The notes beneath the pieces were generated by a model. It did not search any database. It worked only from the letters and a program-made list of their open reading frames with translations, and was not told the DNA's origin. A stretch of 64,000 nucleotides of DNA from Cavenderia fasciculata (taxonomy: Eukaryota > Evosea > Eumycetozoa > Acytosteliales > Cavenderiaceae). This document shows positions 11,766 through 23,285 of the stretch, one piece after another. The stretch is taken from contig NW_004457736.1 of the NCBI RefSeq assembly GCF_000203815.1, forward strand, positions 1 through 64,000, in the 5' to 3' direction. Every line of letters begins with the position of its first letter. Within the stretch, counting starts at the first letter, position 1. A program made the position numbers and the translations under genes.

Positions 11766-12085
11766 AATTAATAAATATAAAATATATACAACAAAAAATA
11801 AATAAAATATTAAAAGAGACTTATGATGATATTCAAGAGTGTGACTTGAAAAAACTGGATTATCAAAAATAATTATTATTATTATATATTAATAATGAAA
11901 TGGATCAAATTTTTAGGTCTTTTTTGTTTTGGAAAAATAGATTCCAAATATTTGTATATATGTTGAACAAAGAAAATTTGAATTCCCCCCCCCCCCCCCC
12001 CCAACTTGATCCAAAAATAATTATTGTTACTTTATACAAAAATGAGTGAGTCTATTATGATTTATTATTATTATTATTATTATTA
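11766..12085. other. Intergenic region with 18-nt poly-C run
   Basis: AT-rich spacer between the GRDP/ubiquitin-like gene and the DnaJ gene. An uninterrupted run of 18 cytosines spans 11985-12002, exceptional in this base composition. A TTA repeat of about 27 nt runs 12063-12089 and encodes nothing beyond the DnaJ stop region. No gene seen. Confidence 0.8.
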
Positions 12086-13683
12086 TTAATGAGATGAAGT
12101 AGTATTCGTAGTAGTAGAAGAAGTTGTAGTGGAACTAGTAGTAGTAGTAGTTCGTGGAGAGGTGGTAGAACTAGTAGTGGCTCGTGGAGAGGTAGTAGAA
12201 GAGTTTGGAGAAGTGGGGTTGGGATGTTCTGCTTGAGCAGCTAAATTAAAAATATCCTCTGGACCACTCTTGCCTTTGTGCTCTGCACCCTTCTTTTCAA
12301 AAATCTGGCCTAGTAACTTGATAGCCTCTACTCTATGTTTACGTTCGTCCTTTGCTATTTTCTTCTTGTCCATGGCACGCTCGCAAACCTCTCTGACTGC
12401 CGAATCGATATCCAAACGTCCAATCTTCCAAATCAACTTGAGACCTTCTTTTAATAGGCCTTCTGGAGGTACCTCTCCTTGATTCTCGTTTTGTGCCATG
12501 TTTTGTACCTGACTTTGCATCTTGAAAGCCGATTTAATGGTTGAATAAAATTCGCTAGCCTTGTGACCCTTTTCTGAAATCTCATAAATGAATCCAAATG
12601 TACTATGTTGTTTGGCCTCCTGTACGTATATATAACCCAACAATGATAACAACTCTGGTCCACCTGGTGTAAGTGCCATTTCTCCTGCTTTTTCAGTTAT
12701 CTAAAAAATAAAATAAATAAATAGATTAATTAATTAATACTATTCCACAAACTATGTTTTGTTTAGTTTTGATTTACATACCATATCAGTAAATTCTTTT
12801 TTGTTTCCTTGAACATATGGTTCAATTAAAATGACCAATTGTTTTGAAAGTTCGTCTATTCTGATCTTTTGTTTCTTTTCAATCTCTTCTGGATCGGGTT
12901 GTTTGAATTCCTCTGGATTGTTTGGATCAAATTGCTGAGCAAAGAGGTCGTAAAAGGAGAGATCACCAAAGAAGTTTTGGAATTGTGCTCCACCAAATAT
13001 CAATCTAAAGAGTTCCAATGGATCAATCATGCTTTCATTCATCGCGTCGAAACCAAATTGATCGTATTTCTTTCTCTTTTCTGGGTCACTCAATACTTGA
13101 TATGCTTCACTAATCTTTTTAAACATTTCTTCTGCATGTGCATCATTTCTGTTTTTATCCTAAATAGAAGAAGAATCGATTAATAAATCAGAACTCTATA
13201 ATATATCTATAATATAAAGAGATAAAACTATATTACTACATACTGGATGATATTCTTTTGCTAATTTATAATAAGCTTTCTGAATTTCAGATGTTGTAGC
13301 AGTCTTGACGACAGCCAAAACTTCATAGTAATCAACCTTTTCATTTCTAATTGTATCAACGTCTTGACGAGCTAATGCTTTTAAATCGACTGGTGGTGGT
13401 AATGTATTTCTCAACTATAAAGTTAAAAAGTTGTTAATGTAAGCTTTATATGTCTTTCCCTCTTTCTACTCTCTCTCTCTTTCTCTCTCTTTCTACTCTC
13501 TCTCTTTCTCTTTCTCTCTTTCTCTCTTTCTCTCTCTATCACACATACTTTAATAGCTAAATCAACCAATTCACTCTTTTCAAAACAACCAGCAGTACTA
13601 TTTCCACTGTCTGTAATAATCTTTTTAAGATCGGGTACTGTTAATTCCCTGATCTCATCTTCTTTATATTGTGTAATATGCAT
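12086..13683 (-). CDS. DnaJ (Hsp40) co-chaperone with DNAJ-X domain
   Basis: Four exons: 13549-13683, 13244-13414, 12782-13159, 12086-12700; 432 aa. An N-terminal acidic/helical segment ([24 protein letters not shown]), similar to short SAP/LEM-like helix pairs, precedes a J-domain (VDYYEVLAV...[11 protein letters not shown] then DKNR). The catalytic HPD tripeptide is split by an intron between Pro and Asp. After a GGAQF linker comes a DNAJ-X region (residues about 150-380: LSKQLV..EPYVQG..KEFTDMITEKA...[16 protein letters not shown]), then a Ser/Thr-rich tail. J proteins stimulate Hsp70 ATPase; DNAJ-X members (Djp1/Caj1-like) act in cytosolic or organelle-import chaperoning. The first intron holds a long CT/GA tract (13459-13540). 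Confidence 0.92.
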
Positions 13684-14546
13684 ATTCTCTAGATGTATAT
13701 GTGTATGTGTGTGTGTGATTCTACTATAGTATAAATCTATCTATGTCTCTCAAACTAGATTGAATGTGTATGCACTCTGAGACCCGAGGAACTATTAATT
13801 AATTCGAAACAAAAAAAAAAAAAGAAGAACTTCAACAAAAAAAATATTAAATTAAAAAAATAATAATAAATAATTTTCAAAACATACACACCTATTTATT
13901 ATTAATCCTTGCATTTCGATCTATTAATTTAAAATCCAGTAGTATTGTCAAAAACGAACATTATAGTAGTGAGTGCAAATGAATAATTAGTTCAGTTGGA
14001 GAATGATATATATTACATGTAGACAAACAGGCTGACAGACTTGAACCAGTCATAAAACAATGTAAGGAATCATACTTGACACCAACAGACTAAACTATTG
14101 TGTATTTGTATTTGTTTGTCTTTTAAATTAATATAGGGGGTTGGTTTGGGAAGACCGGATAAATTTTAATCAGTTGATTTAATTTTTTTCAATAGTCTCT
14201 TCACTCTGTACACGGTCGTGTTGTGGAAGGTTGATGCAAGGATCAGTTTATGGGAGGATTTCTGGTCAAAGGTTGGATGTTTTTCTTTTTATTTTGAAAC
14301 AGGGCCGGATATTAATCTTTGCAATGACCTTCATCATTTTACAATCACCGTCATCATCATTAACATTATTAAGGCAACATCATCATCTTCATCATCATCA
14401 TCATCATTCATTGCATCGTCACCTGATAGATAGATATATTAGATAGATTAGAGGGATTACTTACACACAAGAGAAGAGAGTTGCAACATCATTCACATTT
14501 CATTTCATTTCATTACTTATTATCTTATCTCAAGATAGAAGAAGAA
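13684..14546. other. Divergent intergenic region
   Basis: About 0.86 kb between the DnaJ gene (minus) and the membrane-protein gene (plus). It contains poly-A tracts, a CATCAT repeat near 14380-14410 and a pseudo T-arm-like string near 14037-14055 that does not fold into a tRNA. Two overlapping 71-aa ORFs here read the CAT repeat and are not genes. The 5' UTR of the plus gene likely begins within 14450-14546. Confidence 0.6.
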
Positions 14547-15856
14547 ATGGATAAATACTTAAAAGAAGGAAAGAATTTAGTAAAGACATCGTTAAAGAAG
14601 AGTCCCGATGCAGGATCTTCACCTGCTACTACTACACCACCATTGTCACCAACTCAAGAAAGAATCAATGGCAATCTATCAAGAAAGGATGCTAAAAAGG
14701 TAACCAAGAGAAGAACACTTGTTCACCCTGTATTCTATATAAAGTTTTTCAAAGGTTTCATTACCTTTTTTAAGGGTATGATAGAGATAGATAGATAGAT
14801 AGAGAGTCACATTACTGTTATCAAGTTGTAGTGTATACTAATATTGTGTTTTTTTTAATTTGTTTTGTATTTGTCTCTCTTTAAAGGATTCTACTTATCA
14901 ATCAATACCAAAGAGATTAGAAAGACCTATTTTGAAACATTAAAGATTATGTTGATTATGATGGCATCGGTTTATTTGGCATTGACTCTACTATCATTCC
15001 CAGTGATGGCATTGATGGGATTGTTTACAAAACTTGGCTTGGGTCACTTTGAAACGATACAGATCCACTTTACACCACTTAATCTTCTCTCCAAGATTGC
15101 CTTTTTCATCCCAATGGTCTTTATTGGTGTACTTCGTTATGTCTTGCCATCCTACAACGAGGACATGTTTTTCAATGTGATGGCCTCACAAAACAAACAA
15201 TTGGCAGAGTTTCTCAAAGAGTCACCAGTCGTCAAACAGTATCCATTCAGTGGCTACATGATCCGTTTTGGAAAGATGGCCTTGTTTGGTGGTGTTGTCT
15301 ACTTGTTCTCGATGGTCCCTTATATCGGTACCTTTGTATTGGCAGCTTCCAACTTTTACTATGCCTATCAACCACTTGGCATGGGTATGTCTTTTATCCT
15401 ATCAGTCATCTCTCTTCATCCAAGTTTAAAGAGTCATTCTGCATACATGCTCAAAGCACTCATGGCCAGTTATTCTCTTGGTAAAGAATTATTAGAAGTT
15501 TATTATTGTCGTGTACCCGATGCAAAACAAGAGGTATGAAACAAAAAGTATACAAAGTATTAATAATACTTGATTATTAACATTTCCAATATCTGTTATG
15601 ATTGTTTTTATAGATTTATATTAATCGTAGATTCTTTGGATGGTTATTTGGATTCTCAATTATTTCAATGTATGTTTTATCGATTCCATATGTTGGTATC
15701 TCGCTTTGGGGTGTTATCCAAGGTTCAGCTTCATTCCTAGTTATTCGTATTCTTGAAAGAAACAAATTCAAAGAAGATGTACAACATGATACATCTATTA
15801 TTCATCTATTTGGTGAACAATGTGTCACAGCTGCTGAACACCATAAAGTATTCTAA
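14547..15856 (+). CDS. Multi-pass membrane protein, possibly EI24/LDS-like
   Basis: Exons 14547-14775, 14887-15533, 15614-15856, all in phase; 372 aa. The N-terminal 60 residues are polar and basic with an SPATTTPPLSP stretch (possible phosphorylation sites). Then FYIKFFKGF introduces hydrophobic hairpins: VYLALTLLSFPVMALMGL, IAFFIPMVFIGVLRYV, MALFGGVVYLFSMVPYIGTFVLAAS, a further MSFILSVISL span and a final FGWLFGFSIISMYVLSIPYVG. The pattern of re-entrant hydrophobic segments with YIG/PYVG turns resembles EI24/CysZ-like or fungal LDS/RRT8-type lipid-associated membrane proteins, but I consider that weak. An in-frame upstream ATG at 14481 would add 22 residues; I prefer 14547, where a Lys-rich cytosolic start begins. 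Confidence 0.75.
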
Positions 15857-15981
15857 TTCTCGAAAATACAACACAACATGTACATACATACATAAAATTA
15901 AATAAATAATAAATAAATCAGGGTAATCTTATCTATATTATTATTTGTTTAACATTAATGTGAACCAATATATATATATTT

Positions 15982-17498
15982 TTATGATAGTATAGATAAA
16001 TATTCAATACTATTATTTAATTTTCCAATTATTATTACTTCCTTGGTCAAACTATTATTATTATTATTATTTCCATGATTATTATTTTTTTGTTTTTGTT
16101 GTTGTTGATTATTTAAAAAGCTCATTGTATGAATCCAATCATCTGTATAATATTCTGTTGATAACTATATATATATATATAAAACAATGATTAAAAATTA
16201 ATTATTTAGTAAATTTGAAATTAAATCATCTTTACATACCAATTTGTTTAAATAAATTTTTAAAGAATGAAAATGACCAATACAAAAGATATAATCTAAT
16301 AGATTGGTTGAAATATTATTTTGTTGTTCTGTATACTTTAATATCTTTGTAATTGGGTATCCTACTTGTACATATGGATGTATTTTATAATTATGCATTA
16401 TATAAATCCAACCATTTTCACATCCAAGTGCTATTTGTTGGTGTTGATTTGAACCGTTGTTTTCCAACGATAGGTTATCATCGTCAGTTATATGTTGAAA
16501 GTAACCAACTGCCATTGATGTTACTGGTGATGGTACGTTGAGTGAGACAACTCGGTATCCACGATCGATAAAATGCAGAGTACTCGAAGTATCAGACACC
16601 ACTATATAACTACACTCTGCTCCATGAATATCCTTTACTACAATCGATTGCATGCATTTAATACAATGACTATTTGATGCCAATGTTTGGTAATAACTAC
16701 CATATAATGGAGTTGTAGATGTTGACGATGATGATGTAGTATTTTTCTTTTCATCAACTTGACTATCATCATTATCATTATCATCATCATCATCATTATC
16801 AATTGAACGATTATTATTATTAGAGTATTTCAATCGATCATCTATTAAATCTAATTTTAATTTCCATTGAATTGGTTGATGAGGTTTAATAGATGAAAGT
16901 GCACCCGTTCGATCACCAATAATAATACTTGAATCATTATCTATAGATAGATAGTAAAATATATTAATATTAAGGGGTCATATGTGAGGGTTGTATCAAT
17001 GCACATACTAATTGATTTATGAGTGATTAAACAAGAGATTGCAGAACCAATAGAATCACGATAGATGATCTGATGATTAGAAAAGATGACAATGTTACCG
17101 TGACTGTCACCACTGACAATATCGGTAGTACCAAACTTGGTAGTATCATCAAAGTAGATACATTGTACAGATGTACCTTTAGTCTCTAGAATCTCTACAA
17201 TATCTTTATCGACTTCATCAATCAATGTTTGTGAAGATGCAAATGATGATGATGATGGCAGAGAAGGGGATGATGACGAGGATATAGTGTTGTTATTATT
17301 GTTGTTTGTATTGATAACAGGTTTATAAACAATGATTCTACCATCAGTACAACCAAATACTATATTCAAACTTTTCTTTTCTTCTAAAGACTCGACAGCA
17401 TTCTGTGACGACGATGATTTGAATAATGATTCAACGACATTCAAGACATTGAATTCAAATGATTCTATTCTTTTCTTGTAATAACTTTCTAGTTTCAT
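15982..17498 (-). CDS. Beta-propeller (WD/FG-GAP-like) protein, unidentified
   Basis: Three exons: 17009-17498, 16240-16940, 15982-16164; 457 aa. Several blade-like repeats can be seen, each a short strand set ending with a Gly/Asp turn: NIVFGCTDGRIIVYKP, TDIVSGDSHGNIVIFS, SSIIIGDRTGALSSI, CSYIVVSDTSSTLHFID, QIALGCENGWIYIMHN. Spacing suits a WD40 or FG-GAP type propeller, with Ser/Asn/Asp low-complexity loops inserted. Such proteins are usually scaffolds; the blades are vaguely like those of ITFG2-type KICSTOR subunits, but no diagnostic motif lets me name it. The second intron's acceptor is in a TA run (16165-16180). Confidence 0.75.
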
Positions 17499-17723
17499 CG
17501 TTTCATGTACATTTATCTTTAGTTTTAAATGAAATGAAATGAACTCTGATGAACATCACCATCAAGCTTGTTTTTTTTAGAATATAAATAATAAAAATTG
17601 TATGTTAGAATAAAATGGAATGAAGATTGATGAGTATCATCAAAGTAGATACACCAATTAATTTAATTCTTTATCGACTTTAGAGATCATTGTTTGTTCC
17701 CAACTTAAGGCAATCAAATCGGC

Positions 17724-17903
17724 CTATTTAATAGGCTTAAGCTCTTTGTAACTATTGATACTATTCCAGAGATCTGTCCAAAAACCAGCCGACGAATTGG
17801 AGCCAAGGAGAACACTACCATTTACAGTTGATAGCTTTTGTCTGTTGACAGGAGATACAGTTGCACCAACTTTCAATGAGACAAAAGCATTCAAAAGAGT
17901 CAT
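17724..17903 (-). CDS. Small protein of 59 aa, unknown
   Basis: Uninterrupted ORF from the ATG at 17903 (MTLLNAFVSLKVGATV...) ending ELKPIK. An in-frame ATG at 18044 would add 47 residues, but that part is Asn/Gln/Ile-rich with ATTTGATTTG repeats and looks like 5' UTR. The first 20 residues are mildly hydrophobic, then Ser/Asn-rich with FWTDLWNSI near the end. The MTLLNAF start resembles starts of tiny dictyostelid developmental proteins. I do not recognise a family. It lies between the divergent propeller and carrier genes. Confidence 0.5.
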   Translation of the reverse strand: MTLLNAFVSLKVGATVSPVNRQKLSTVNGSVLLGSNSSAGFWTDLWNSINSYKELKPIK

Positions 17904-18727
17904 TTTTGATAAATAAGGAATTGTTGTTAGTTTTAGATAACTAAAAAAGATATTTATAGTATTGGTTTGATTATTTGATTTGATTTGATTTGATTTGATT
18001 TTGTCTGTTTGGTCATTTTTGATGGATCTACAGCAAGCCAGCATGCTGGGTAGTAGTGCAATTATTATCCATTATTGGAATTTAAATATATAACATATAA
18101 ATATACATATACATATTCATTGCCGAACACACACAGATATATAAAAATATAGAGAATCGTATGGAGTGCTGTGGGGGGAAAATTGTCTGGTCCAAAACAA
18201 AAAATAGATTGATCAATGCAAACTTACTATGCAATAAATATATGTATATATGTTGTAAAGTATGCTTTATCTTTTTTGAAAATCATACCCGCATAGATTT
18301 ATAATTTCATAGCGTGTGTGGGGATAATTGTAAGATACATCTGTATATAAACCAGAAATCTAGATTCTGGACAATGCAAACTTACAAGTTTCCATATTTT
18401 ATTGATGTGATCAACTGTAATGTGTAAAAAGTTATATTTACATTAATAAAAATTGTTATATTTATTTAAATCATATATATATATATATATATTTAATAAT
18501 AATAATATCTCACCGGCCATTTCCCATCCGGATAGTGTTTTTGACTTTCGTCGTGTCTCTTCCTTTCTTTGATTTTCACTGGTTTTGGGGACGATCATCA
18601 AAGTCCGCCCTTTGCTTGAGAATGATCATTCATCTTTAAAGAGAGAGTGAGTGAGCGAGATTCAACGCACCAGCAGATAGATATATATATTGTTGAAATA
18701 AACAACATCAAGAACATAGAAAAGAAA
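17904..18727. other. Divergent promoter region with a repeated 14-mer
   Basis: About 0.8 kb. The sequence CAATGCAAACTTAC occurs twice in direct orientation (18214-18227 and 18372-18385). Tandem TTTGATTTGATT units lie at 17970-18002, and an (AT)n tract at 18474-18492. The stretch 18510-18620 is relatively GC-rich. No gene seen. Confidence 0.65.
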
Positions 18728-20266
18728 TGCTTGCAACAACTTCAATAGGTATATATAGTTTGTTAGTTTGTAGTTCATCTGTCTGCTGATCAACATTTGA
18801 ATCATCGACCCGATCGATTGGTACATACATCATTCATTATACACCCCCCTTTTGTTCAAGTCATTGTTTTTAATCATCACCTCATCACCTCATCACCTAT
18901 CAGCTGCAGCTTTCAACCCTAACCCCATTAATCAATAAATAACAAATAACACCCACCCCCCAACCCAACCCAACATTAAATCATTAATAATAATAAAACT
19001 ATCTATAGATCATCGGTGTTAAAAGAGAATGAAAGAAAGATAAAAATACACATGTGTACACCCAAGACTGACAGCAGGACATTACATTATCATTCATTCA
19101 TTGGTTATTATACTCACCTTTAATTTCTTATTCTTCTTCTTCTTTTGCTTTTCATCCTTATGTCAATTTCTTCTTATTCTTTTAATAATAATAATAATAA
19201 TAATGACGATGATGATGATAAATATTATAAATTCAAAAGATAAAGAAACAAGAGACAAGATTAGAAACTTTATTGGTGGAGCAGCTTCTGGTGTCGCTTG
19301 TACGGTGGCAGGTCATCCATTTGATACTTTAAAGGTGCGTATGCAAACAGAGGGTTCGACTGGTAGATTCAGAGGTCTTACACATTGCTTGCAAACCACT
19401 ATCAAACAAGAGGGTTTCTTGGCACTCTACAAGGGTGCCACGCCACCAATGGTTGGTATGGGTATCATCAATTCTTGTATGTTTGGAACACTTCAAATTG
19501 TCAAGGGTTACATTCATCCAAACACCTCTACACCACTCTCCTTGCCCGAGGTAATGGTATCTGGTGCCATCACAGGTTGGGTTGTCAGTTTCGTGGCCTG
19601 TCCAATCGAAACTGTAAAGTCAAAGCTTCAAGTACAATACCAAGGTGTCCAATTATACAGTGGACCAATCGATTGTATTAAAAAGGTTGTCAAAAAGGAA
19701 GGTATTCAAGGTTTATATCGTGCTTTAATTCCAACTGGTTTCCAAGTATGTAGAGAAATGAAAAGAAATCTAGAAATCTCTTTTTATAAATTCACCAACC
19801 AATTTTATCAATTTGTAGAGAAATTCATTGTGGGCCTATTTTGGAGGATATGAATTAGCAAATAGACATTTAAAGGATGAAAATGGTAAAATGACAGCTG
19901 CCAAATCATTTTTGGCTGGTGGTATTGCAGGTACTGGTTTTTGGTGTACCAATTTCCCATTTGATGTCATTCGTTCACGTATCATGACCATGCCAGACGA
20001 GACACCAAGACGTTACAGTGGCATGGTTGATTGTGCCAGAAAGATTTATGCTGTCGAAGGATGGAAAGGATTCTGGAAAGGATTTACTCCATGTCTTCTT
20101 CGTACTTTTCCAGCCAACGGTTGTACATTTTTAGTAAGTCAAACTGGTACCCAATATTTTTAACAACATGACTTTGTGTAACTAATCAATCAATTTATTA
20201 ATTATTATTAATTATTTATAGGCTTATGAATTTGTAATGAAAGTTTTAATTCCACCAACTGATTAA
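18728..20266 (+). CDS. Mitochondrial carrier (SLC25), carnitine/ornithine-like
   Basis: Proposed exons 18728-18749, 19240-19745, 19819-20133, 20222-20266; 295 aa. The first 22-nt exon (MLATTSI) joins in phase to DKETRDKIRNF through a 490-nt intron; without it the ORF would start in an implausible run of Phe, Ile and Met from 19101. The three tandem carrier repeats are clear, with signature motifs HPFDTLKVRMQ, CPIETVKSKLQ and FPFDVIRSRI, and GlyAspxxGlu-type matrix helices (GFLALYKG, GIQGLYRA, GWKGFWKG). The C-terminal RTFPANGCTFLAYEF resembles carnitine/acylcarnitine, BOU and basic amino-acid carriers. Inner mitochondrial membrane antiporter; exact substrate not decided. The long first intron is unusual for this window. 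Confidence 0.88.
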
Positions 20267-20948
20267 ACTACAGAACGCTATATATCAATTTGTATAATAT
20301 TTATTCACATTTTATTTTGGATAACAATAATAATAAACCTATTTAATATTTTGATTCATTTTGCTCCACTACTGGTATCTCTATATCATAATTCCAGTTG
20401 ATACATACGTATGGGTCTTGGGGGGGGCCAACACATGTTTATTTTTGTATTAAAGTGTTTTAAATACAACAAGAATGGTACTCTTTTACATGTACTACAC
20501 AACAGTATCTTTACATATAAATATATATCTATACATTTGTAACATTATAGAAATAAAAACAAAAAAAGGAATAGAATAGATAGATAGATCCGATTTATCT
20601 TTTAATTGGTCGTTACTTTATAAACGATATAAAATTATTTAAAAGGTCACTCTCTTTACTTTTAAAAGAAAGAAAGCTAAAAAAGGAAATAAACAAACTC
20701 TCCATTCTCTATAGCAACCGATCGAGTAGCTTTGTTATTCCTCCTTTGATGAAAGCTCTAATTAGAAAACGAATATTCAAAATATAAAATGATTGATAGC
20801 AAGATCCCCAAGATAGTTTGTAAGTTCTCTTTAGTATACTTATTTATATAGACAACTAACTTCCTAAATGATTTTTTTGATTGAAAAAATAGAAAAAATA
20901 GAAAAAAAAAGAAACCATGAGATATTATCTTATTAATTTATTTATTAT
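20267..20948. other. Convergent 3' region
   Basis: Between the plus-strand carrier and the minus-strand first POT gene, both of which end here. AT-rich with AATAAA-like signals near 20330-20340, a G run (GGGGGGG) near 20420 and a few TAGA units near 20576. No gene seen. Confidence 0.6.
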
Positions 20949-22796
20949 TTATTGATCATCATAAAGTGGAATAGTTGTTGTATTCATTTCCATTTCCATA
21001 TCTATTTGAGTTTGTTGATCAATCACCACTTTATCCTTCTTTACTTGATAATTTTCATTTTCCTTTTCTTTTTCTTTTTCCTTGTTGTTGTTGTTTTTAG
21101 TTTGATTTGGTTTATAGTGAGTAAGAGTTGAATTGGGTGGTTTGAATCGATATGCCAATATAATAAAAATGATTCCAAAAACAAGAGTGATAATCACAAA
21201 ATCCAAATACTCTAACCATTGTTTCAAGTGGCTCAATTGAATGACCACAACAATAAACATATTACCCAAAGATATACAAACCAACCATGCACTCATGACA
21301 ACACTTTTATGAGTGGCAGGTGAATTTTCATAGGCAAATTGTAATGCTGGAATCGATATGAATACCTCTGACAGTGAAAGTACAAATAATTGTGGGACTT
21401 GTAAAAAAAAGGATACACTATATGGTGGTCTCTTGTCAATATATAATTGTAATATGATACACATTATATATGCCAAAATACTAATAAATATACCAACTCC
21501 CATTTTCTTTAATGGATTAAATTTAATCTAAAAAGATAAAAAAAATATTAATATTAATTGTAAACTTTGCTTAATCTTCTCTACATACACCTCTTCTTTT
21601 AAGTGGTCTATCAATTAGATATTCACAAAATGGAATTGAAATGAGAAATAAAAAACATGAAATGGCTTGAATATGATCCGATGAGATTAGATGGTTTCCA
21701 AACTGTCTATTCATTGATTCTGCTTGTAAAATCCAACGAGTGTTACTCAACTCTGGTAATGCTCTTTGAAAGATGAATGGAATGAAAATGGTGAACACAT
21801 TTAAACATAGCTTAACCGATTCAACATCATTTTCTTGGTATTTGGCTTTGGTACGATCCAACCAATGTCCTTGATAGTTTATATGACCGAGTGATGATGG
21901 ACGACCAACTAGATATTTAATTGATTCCGAAATACCATTTCCAATGATACCAATCGATGTCAATAAAACAGAATTTGTGACTTGTCTCTTTTTGAATTGA
22001 TTTGATCCAGACATGAACGAAGCAATGGCAAGGAAAAAGGATGAAAAACACATGGCAAATGCTACTTGGTAACTGACAGAACTTCGAATGAGTGGAGCAG
22101 TGATGGTGGTGGCTAAAACGGCAACACTAATGATAAAAAAGAATAAAGAGTATATCTTGTCTACCATTCTTGATTTGTCCTTTTTTTCTACTTGGTCACC
22201 CATCATTGTTGGTATGATTGGTTTAACTCCGCCTGATCCAAATGCAATAAATAGCAAACCAACATATAATGCCCATCTCGACTTTGAATGACCAACGATC
22301 ATTGTTGTAGTACTAAGTATTAGAAATATGAATCCAATACAATATACCAAACAAAATATTAAATGTGTTTTATATCTTCCAAGTTTTCCATCTGCAATAC
22401 ATCCTCCCAATATTACTGGTCTAAATAAAAAGATTAATTAATTTATATTTTTTTTTTTGTTTGTTTTAGTACTTACAAAAAATAACCTATTCCTTGGAAA
22501 ACATGATTAATAGTAGTAGCAAGATGATCACTAAACCCATAGAATTTGATCATGTATAACATCATAATCGTTCGGATTCCAAAGTAGGCATACCTTTCAA
22601 ATGCTTCAAAAGCATAGAGATATTTAAGTGCCGACGGGAATTTAACAGTTTCAACTTTAATATCTGCTCCTACTGCCTCTTCTTCCATATCTATTGTATC
22701 ATTTTTGGATGATTGATTAAACACATTGTCATCATTAAAATTATTATTATTGCTATTATTTATAATGTCAATATCCTGAGTTTTCGAATCTTCCAT
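20949..22796 (-). CDS. POT/PTR2 proton-oligopeptide transporter, paralogue 1
   Basis: Exons 22477-22796, 21589-22420, 20949-21527; 576 aa. N-terminal 50 residues are acidic and cytosolic, then about 12 membrane spans of the MFS type. The proton-coupling motif ExxER is intact (E64-A-F-E67-R68). The PTR2 motif after helix 4 is altered: GSGGVKP..MMGDQ is recognisable, but the FYxxINxG motif has become FFFIISVAV. Conserved NGHWLDR (here YQGHWLDR) and the AYEN/PATHKSVVMS segment before the last helices are present. The C-terminal tail is Asn/Lys/Glu-rich and ends IPLYDDQ. Predicted proton-coupled peptide uptake, plasma membrane or endolysosomal. First of four same-strand paralogues; two introns shared with the others. 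Confidence 0.9.
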
Positions 22797-23285
22797 TTCT
22801 ATTTCATATAATTATAACAAATAGAAATTAAATGTTTTACTTGTTGATGATGATTATTTAGTATTGATTAATAGGTCAATTTATCATCATGTTCTTTTCA
22901 TTTTCCATCTTGTTAACAACAACAAAAATTTATTGGCATGATGATAATAGTAATCAAATCATAAATGATATATAGGATATATTAATAAATCTAAATATGT
23001 ACAGATTTCGATATTGTATAACAGAGTGTGGGTAATGGGTGATTAAAAATAGTAAAATGGAGTTTGTGTTTTGATTTTGATTTCGATGGACAACCCTTTT
23101 ATGTGGTTTGATCACTCTATTTTTAATTTTAATTTCCATTGTACATTTAGGATTACCATCATTTGATATTTTACAACTATTGTCATTGCTGTCAGTATGT
23201 ATTTATATATTTGGTTTTTATTGGAAGGAGATATTAACCCTCATCCTATCACATCACAGTCAGCAAGATAGAATGTGGTGTATGA
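22797..23285. other. Spacer between POT paralogues 1 and 2
   Basis: AT-rich spacer holding the promoter of paralogue 1 and the 3' flank of paralogue 2. Overlapping short ORFs on both strands (22954-23139 and 23108-23344) look random. No RNA gene or repeat of note. Confidence 0.6.

Noticed and set aside
14037-14100. tRNA-like string with GACTGGTTCAAGTC on the minus strand
   Set aside because: Only a T-arm-like motif; the acceptor and anticodon stems are absent.
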